Source of the DNA: JBBSOW01 sp038259365
GTDB taxonomy: Bacteria > Actinomycetota > Actinomycetes > Propionibacteriales > Propionibacteriaceae
Direction of reading: 5' to 3'
Assembly: GCA_038259365.1 (NCBI GenBank)
Contig: JBBSOW010000124.1
Coordinates: 1-9,265, forward strand
Length of the DNA: 9,265 bases
The notes below the pieces were generated by a model that made no database searches, was not told where the DNA came from, and worked only from the letters and a program-made list of their open reading frames with translations. Of the stretch, positions 6,341 to 9,265 are shown piece after piece; within the stretch, counting starts at the first letter, position 1; each line of letters opens with the position of its first letter. Both the position numbers and the translations under genes were made by a program.

Positions 6341-6354
6341 GATACGATCGTATC
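6341..6354. promoter_or_regulatory. Perfect 14-bp palindromic operator with divergent -10 boxes
   Basis: GATACGATCGTATC equals its own reverse complement. It contains TACGAT on the plus strand (6343-6348) and, by symmetry, TACGAT on the minus strand (6352 to 6347). The predicted starts lie within about two bases of both ATGs (6357 plus, 6338 minus), so both mRNAs would be leaderless. TTGCGC at 6321-6326 is a fair -35 box for the plus strand with 16-base spacing; the minus strand has only a weak one. Confidence 0.72.
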
Positions 6355-6356
6355 CC

Positions 6357-6791
6357 ATGGACCCACATTCGATGAACCCGCAGCCCCTGAGCAATGAGTC
6401 CGTTCCCCTCGTCAGGGCGACCGACGAGGACCGCGAACGCACGGCCAGCACCCTGGCGGAGGCCTTCGCCCACGGATCGCTGGATGCCGACGAGCACGGG
6501 CTACGGCTCTCCCGGGCCTGGGAGGCCCGGCACGTCGGCGAGCTGGCGACGTTAACGAGCGACCTTCCTGGACCCAGCGGGCCGGCCGTTGCGAGGGCAC
6601 AGCGCGACTCGGACCTTCGCGAGTGGCTGCAGGAATGGCGGTGGTGGCTGGGAGGCGCGGTCATCCTGTCGGGCGTGTGGGGCGTCCGGGCCATCGGCGC
6701 CGGGCCAGGCTTCTTCTGGCCGGTTGTCCCGTTGGGGGTATGGGCGGCAATACTCGTGGCGGTAGCGATTTGGCCACGCGAGGACAAGTAG
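6357..6791 (+). CDS. DUF1707 protein with two C-terminal membrane segments
   Basis: A 144-residue protein. Residues 18-71 (VRATDEDRERTASTLAEAFA through ARHVGELATLTSDLP) form a clear DUF1707 domain, a short cytoplasmic helical module common at the N-terminus of actinobacterial membrane proteins. After a linker, two hydrophobic stretches (about 97-113 and 118-138) should form a membrane hairpin with both ends in the cytoplasm. Its biochemical role is not known. ATG at 6357 is just two bases after the predicted transcription start; a second in-frame ATG at 6372 is possible. Expression is probably controlled by the divergent TetR protein through the shared palindrome. Confidence 0.85.
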   Translation: MDPHSMNPQPLSNESVPLVRATDEDRERTASTLAEAFAHGSLDADEHGLRLSRAWEARHVGELATLTSDLPGPSGPAVARAQRDSDLREWLQEWRWWLGGAVILSGVWGVRAIGAGPGFFWPVVPLGVWAAILVAVAIWPREDK

Positions 6792-6904
6792 GCCCGGACG
6801 GCTGGGGTCACCGCAGCGATGGCTCAGCAACGGGCCAGCCGGATACCGGTTTGATCAGCCTGCGCCGCCGGTTTTGCTTCTGGTGGCGGGCTCGAGACGG
6901 CTGA

Positions 6905-6910
6905 TAGGTT
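6905..6910 (+). promoter_or_regulatory. Candidate -10 box for the maltokinase-cap gene
   Basis: TAGGTT ends six bases before ATG 6917, giving another apparent leaderless start. The 125 bases between 6791 and this gene otherwise hold only short G/C inverted repeats such as CCGGATACCGG (6839-6849) and no clear terminator. Confidence 0.35.
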
Positions 6911-6916
6911 CCGTCC

Positions 6917-7543
6917 ATGGCATTGCTCTATCGCGCGGAACTAAGCCCGACGAAGGACCAGATGCGGGCGGCCTGCCTCAAGGGCCGTTCGTGGGCCGCC
7001 GGCCTCAGTGCCGTGCAGACGATAGCGTCGTACCGATTCGATGACCCCGACGGCGAGGTGGGAATGGAAGCGGCGCTCTTGGCCGACGATTCCGGCACCA
7101 TCGTGCACGTACCGCTCACCTATCGAGCGGCGCCCCTCGAGGGCGCGCAGGAGTATCTGATCGGTACGATGCAGCACTCCGTGCTCGGCACCCGCTGGGT
7201 CTATGACGCGTGCGGCGATCCCGTCTGGAACACCGCCATCGTGCGGGCGATCGCGAGGGGTGAGGCCGGAGCCGATCAGTACTGCGAGACCGACGGTCAG
7301 CGCGAGACGTTCGATCCCGGCATGACGGTGCAGGGCAGCGGAGGGTTGGAGACGCCAACGCCGGCCGACGGTTCGGTGCTGGGTTGCCGCGATGACGCCG
7401 ACACGACCCTGATCCGTACGCCCGCCGCCACACTGGTCCTCGTGCGGATCGTGGGCGAGAGCGTCGATGCGCAACACACCTTGGTTGGCACGTGGGGTGC
7501 CGGCACCGCCGTCTTGGCCGGCCTGACGATCACGAACCGATGA
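6917..7543 (+). CDS. Stand-alone maltokinase N-terminal cap-like protein
   Basis: A 208-residue protein related to the cap domain found at the N-terminus of actinobacterial maltokinases (Pep2/Mak). Matching features are the opening MALLYRAELSPTK, SYRFDDPDGEVGMEAAL (38-54), VPLTYRAAPLEGA (65-77) and GTMQHSVLGTRWVYDACGDP (83-102). No kinase catalytic domain follows, and no trehalose synthase or glycogen genes are nearby. Such free-standing proteins are often labelled glucan-branching or maltokinase-like, but an enzymatic activity should not be assumed. The C-terminal part (160-205) looks like beta strands. There is no signal peptide, so it is probably cytoplasmic. It may be co-transcribed with the DUF1579-like gene 56 bases downstream. 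Confidence 0.75.
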   Translation: MALLYRAELSPTKDQMRAACLKGRSWAAGLSAVQTIASYRFDDPDGEVGMEAALLADDSGTIVHVPLTYRAAPLEGAQEYLIGTMQHSVLGTRWVYDACGDPVWNTAIVRAIARGEAGADQYCETDGQRETFDPGMTVQGSGGLETPTPADGSVLGCRDDADTTLIRTPAATLVLVRIVGESVDAQHTLVGTWGAGTAVLAGLTITNR

Positions 7544-7599
7544 ATTCGGCGGCGCCCGCGGGTCTATCCAGGACGTAGGCAATCACCGAAGGAGACATC

Positions 7600-8055
7600 A
7601 TGGGCGCGACGAACACCACTCCCGAGCCGCACGAGTTGCTGGCCTGCTTCATCGGCGACTGGCACGCCGACGGCTGGACCCACGGCGGGGACGGCCAGAC
7701 GCCGCAAAATCCCCGCGGAGAAACCGCGACCTGGCGCAGCATTCACACGGCGCGGTGGCACTCCGGCGGCTACTTCGTCGTCCAGGACGAGCGAGCCAAC
7801 GGCCCCTTCGACACGTTGGCCGTGCTGGGCTGGGACCTCGAGGCCGAGCGGTACTTCGTGCGCACCGTCGAAAATCACGGATTCTCGCGCGATTACACGA
7901 TGACCGTCGAGGGACGCATCTGGAAGATTTCCGGGGATACCGAGCGCGCCACGTACACGTTCAGTGAGGACGGCGATCGCCAAGACATCGTGTGGGAGTG
8001 GCAGCGCGACGGTCATTGGCTACCCCTGTGCGAGCGGACCGCCCACCGTATCTGA
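7600..8055 (+). CDS. DUF1579-like small protein (lipocalin-like beta-barrel suspected)
   Basis: A 151-residue protein without signal peptide or membrane segments. The opening ELLACFIGDWHADGWTHGG, the later SIHTARWHSGGYFVVQDERA and the pattern of alternating strands resemble the DUF1579/lipocalin-like group, whose members open with a L..L.G.W motif. I recognise the group only loosely and assign no substrate. The start is well supported: GAAGGAG at 7588-7594 lies five bases before ATG 7600. It ends nine bases from the convergent dehydrogenase gene, and no hairpin is obvious in that gap. Four tryptophans cluster in the last third (109, 132, 134, 140). Confidence 0.7.
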   Translation: MGATNTTPEPHELLACFIGDWHADGWTHGGDGQTPQNPRGETATWRSIHTARWHSGGYFVVQDERANGPFDTLAVLGWDLEAERYFVRTVENHGFSRDYTMTVEGRIWKISGDTERATYTFSEDGDRQDIVWEWQRDGHWLPLCERTAHRI

Positions 8056-8064
8056 GCCGCACGA

Positions 8065-8820
8065 TCACGATTCTTGGGCCCTGAGGCGCAGCTCCTGCAT
8101 GCCCCCGTCGACGGCGATGGAGGTGCCCGTGGTGGAGCCCGAGGCAGGGCTGGCCAGGTAGGCGACGGCGGCGGCAACCTCGTCGGGGGTCACGAGGCGG
8201 CCGTGCGGCTGCCGCGCCTCGAGGGCGGCGCGTTCGGCCCCCGGATCCGCTACTTTCGCCAACAGCCCGGCGACCCAGGGCGTGTCCGTCGTACCGGGGT
8301 TGACGGCGTTGAAGCGGATGCCTTCGCGAAGGTGGTCGGCGGCCATCGCCCGGGTCATCGCCAACACGGCGCCCTTGGTCGCGGAGTACAGGACGCGCTG
8401 CGGGAGCCCCGCGGTCGCCGCCACCGAGGACAGGTTGATCACCGACGCCGACCGCGACTCCCTGAGGTAGGGCAGAGCGGCGCGAATGACCCTGGCCATG
8501 CCGACGACGTTGACGTCCCACACCCGGTGCCACTCCTCGTCGGCGTTGGCGCCCACGTCTCCCTGGGCTCCGACGCCCGCGCTGTTGACGAGGATGTCGA
8601 TCCTGGCGAACCGGTCCGCCACGGCCGCGATGGCCGCCCGCACCGAGTCGTCGTCGGCAACGTTCGTCGCCACCTCGACGTGCCCGGACTCCCCGCGCCC
8701 GGCGTTCAGGTCCAGCACCACTACCGCCGCGCCGGCGTCGCCGAGGCGACCGGCAACGGCGGCGCCGATCCCCGACGAGCCACCGGTAACGACGGCCACG
8801 AGACCCTCGAATTCAGGCAT
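8065..8820 (-). CDS. Short-chain dehydrogenase/reductase, 2-keto-3-deoxy-L-fuconate dehydrogenase-like
   Basis: A 251-residue classical SDR. TGGSSGIG (12-19) is the dinucleotide-binding loop. D37 at the end of the second strand favours NAD over NADP. NSAG (79-82) replaces the usual NNAG. The catalytic tetrad N104, S132, Y145, K149 is intact. The segment NPGTTDTPWVAGLLAKVADP and ARQPHGRLVTPDEV resembles the group with 2-keto-3-deoxy-L-fuconate dehydrogenase and DHRS6/BDH2 hydroxybutyrate dehydrogenase. A hydroxy-acid or sugar-acid substrate is therefore a reasonable guess, not a proof. ATG 8820 has a purine-rich AAGGGG about seven bases upstream, and TATACT (8848-8843) is a good -10 box. A lactonase remnant diverges from it. 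Confidence 0.85.
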   Translation of the reverse strand: MPEFEGLVAVVTGGSSGIGAAVAGRLGDAGAAVVVLDLNAGRGESGHVEVATNVADDDSVRAAIAAVADRFARIDILVNSAGVGAQGDVGANADEEWHRVWDVNVVGMARVIRAALPYLRESRSASVINLSSVAATAGLPQRVLYSATKGAVLAMTRAMAADHLREGIRFNAVNPGTTDTPWVAGLLAKVADPGAERAALEARQPHGRLVTPDEVAAAVAYLASPASGSTTGTSIAVDGGMQELRLRAQES

Positions 8821-8842
8821 TCCCCAACCCCTTCGTGCCGAA

Positions 8843-8850
8843 AGTATACT
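8843..8850. promoter_or_regulatory. Divergent promoter core, palindromic AGTATACT
   Basis: AGTATACT is an 8-bp perfect palindrome and provides a near-consensus TATACT -10 box on each strand: minus 8848-8843 for the dehydrogenase and plus 8845-8850 for the genes to the right. A directly repeated TAGGA (8850-8854 and 8858-8862) follows and could bind a regulator. No regulator gene is visible beside it. Confidence 0.5.
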
Positions 8851-8865
8851 AGGACGTTAGGAGTG

Positions 8866-8982
8866 ATGGCCGTGATCGCGACCCTGCCGCCGTTCCACCT
8901 GCAGTACCTAGCCCCCAGAGGCGGGGGTCCGTCCGACCCGAGTGCGCCGACCGCGGGTGTTCCCACCCGGGAGGAACGGTGA
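8866..8982 (+). CDS. Possible 38-residue leader peptide or small protein
   Basis: ATG 8866 opens 38 codons (MAVIATLPPFHLQYLAPRGG and 18 more, proline- and glycine-rich) ending at TGA 8980-8982. It lies about 16 bases after a TATACT box and just after AGGAG, though the spacing of two bases is too short for good initiation. Its stop overlaps the next GTG start as GTGA, the form used for translational coupling. I recognise no family. It may be a coupled leader, or chance. Confidence 0.35.
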   Translation: MAVIATLPPFHLQYLAPRGGGPSDPSAPTAGVPTREER

Positions 8983-9185
8983 CGGACGTCGAGATCGCCG
9001 TAGCGACCCGAGCCGACGTGGGCGAGGGGCCGGTCTTCGACACCCGGACCGGCAGGTTGTGCTGGGTCGACCTTCCGGCCGGGCGCCTGTGGGCGCGCAG
9101 CCTGGAAGCGCAGCCGTTAGCCGGCAGCAAATGGACGATCGAGACCGACACCTACGGAGTGCCGGTCGCCCTATTCGGAGGATGA
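8979..9185 (+). pseudogene. Truncated SMP-30/gluconolactonase-like fragment
   Basis: A 68-codon frame from GTG 8979. RADVGEGPVFDTRTGRLCWV followed by DLPAGRLW is the first blade of the SMP-30/gluconolactonase/regucalcin beta-propeller, including the glutamate of EGP that binds the metal. Family members run about 270-300 residues, but this one stops at VALFGG, so the other metal ligands and nearly all blades are missing. It cannot be a working lactonase. A GGGAGG site at 8969-8974 precedes the start, and the next gene begins three bases after its stop with its ribosome site inside the fragment. It therefore still sits in a translated operon. Internal deletion of a longer lactonase gene is the simplest explanation. 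Confidence 0.65.
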
Positions 9186-9188
9186 GGA

Positions 9189-9265
9189 ATGGAACGCGAA
9201 CACGAGGGCCGAGCCTGTCTGGTGATCGGGGGCAGCAGCGGAATCGGGCGGGGCGCGAGCATCGC
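9189..9265 (+). CDS. Short-chain dehydrogenase/reductase, 5' part only
   Basis: From ATG 9189 the frame is open to the window end (25 full codons). RACLVIGGSSGIGRGASIA matches the first strand and the glycine-rich dinucleotide-binding loop of a classical SDR (GGSSGIG, residues 14-20), with I in place of the more usual T just before it. GGAGG at 9177-9181 lies seven bases upstream and falls inside the truncated lactonase, whose stop is three bases away. The catalytic part is outside the window, so no substrate can be suggested. It is a different gene from the SDR at 8065-8820. Confidence 0.78.
   Translation, partial: MEREHEGRACLVIGGSSGIGRGASI

Noticed and set aside
6839..6880. Terminator after the DUF1707 gene
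   Set aside because: CCGGATACCGG is too short for a stable hairpin, and the GTTTTGCTTC stretch is not preceded by a convincing stem.
8074..8982. Plus-strand frame of 302 codons opposite the SDR
   Set aside because: The minus-strand SDR has every family motif, so the plus-strand reading is its shadow. Only its last 38 codons, after ATG 8866, lie outside the SDR and were kept as a separate weak candidate.

Overview
The window is GC-rich DNA with strong G/C preference at third codon positions. Start codons are ATG or GTG, some promoters look leaderless (a TANNNT box 6 to 8 bases before the ATG), and the families are typical of high-GC Gram-positives: DUF1707, DUF3253, MazF and VapC toxins, and a stand-alone maltokinase cap domain. 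I read it as an actinomycete (Actinomycetota) chromosome and cannot place it lower from sequence alone. There are no RNA genes, insertion sequences or CRISPR arrays that I can see.

Layout. (1) 1-2551, plus strand: the 3' part of a TetR-family regulator overlaps by 4 bases an acyl-CoA oxidase/dehydrogenase, a likely regulator-enzyme pair for fatty acyl-CoA metabolism. (2) 2552-3936, plus strand: possible terminator hairpins, a rhomboid intramembrane protease with an intact active site, and an M23-type metallopeptidase without a signal peptide. (3) 3943-5627, minus strand: a toxin-antitoxin cluster. It holds mazE-mazF with a palindromic operator and vapB-vapC of Phd/PIN type. Between and beside them are relics of a DUF3253 gene and a broken vapB piece, which together look like a decayed partial tandem duplication. 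(4) 5724-6791: a second TetR regulator diverges from a small DUF1707 membrane protein. The 17-18 bases between the two start codons hold a perfect 14-bp palindrome containing a -10 box for each direction. (5) 6917-8055, plus strand: a stand-alone maltokinase cap-like protein and a DUF1579-like protein. (6) 8065-9265: a short-chain dehydrogenase of the 2-keto-3-deoxy-L-fuconate/DHRS6-like type on the minus strand. It diverges from a tightly coupled plus-strand run made of a 38-codon reading frame, a truncated SMP-30/gluconolactonase and the start of another short-chain dehydrogenase.

How it works together. The first two genes are probably co-translated. The two toxin-antitoxin modules each use antitoxin-first order with 4-base overlaps. 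The second TetR very likely represses itself and the DUF1707 gene from one site. The right end suggests a small sugar-acid or lactone oxidation locus whose lactonase has been reduced to its N-terminus. The least expected parts are the duplicated DUF3253/vapB relics and the coupled micro-genes at 8866-9189.
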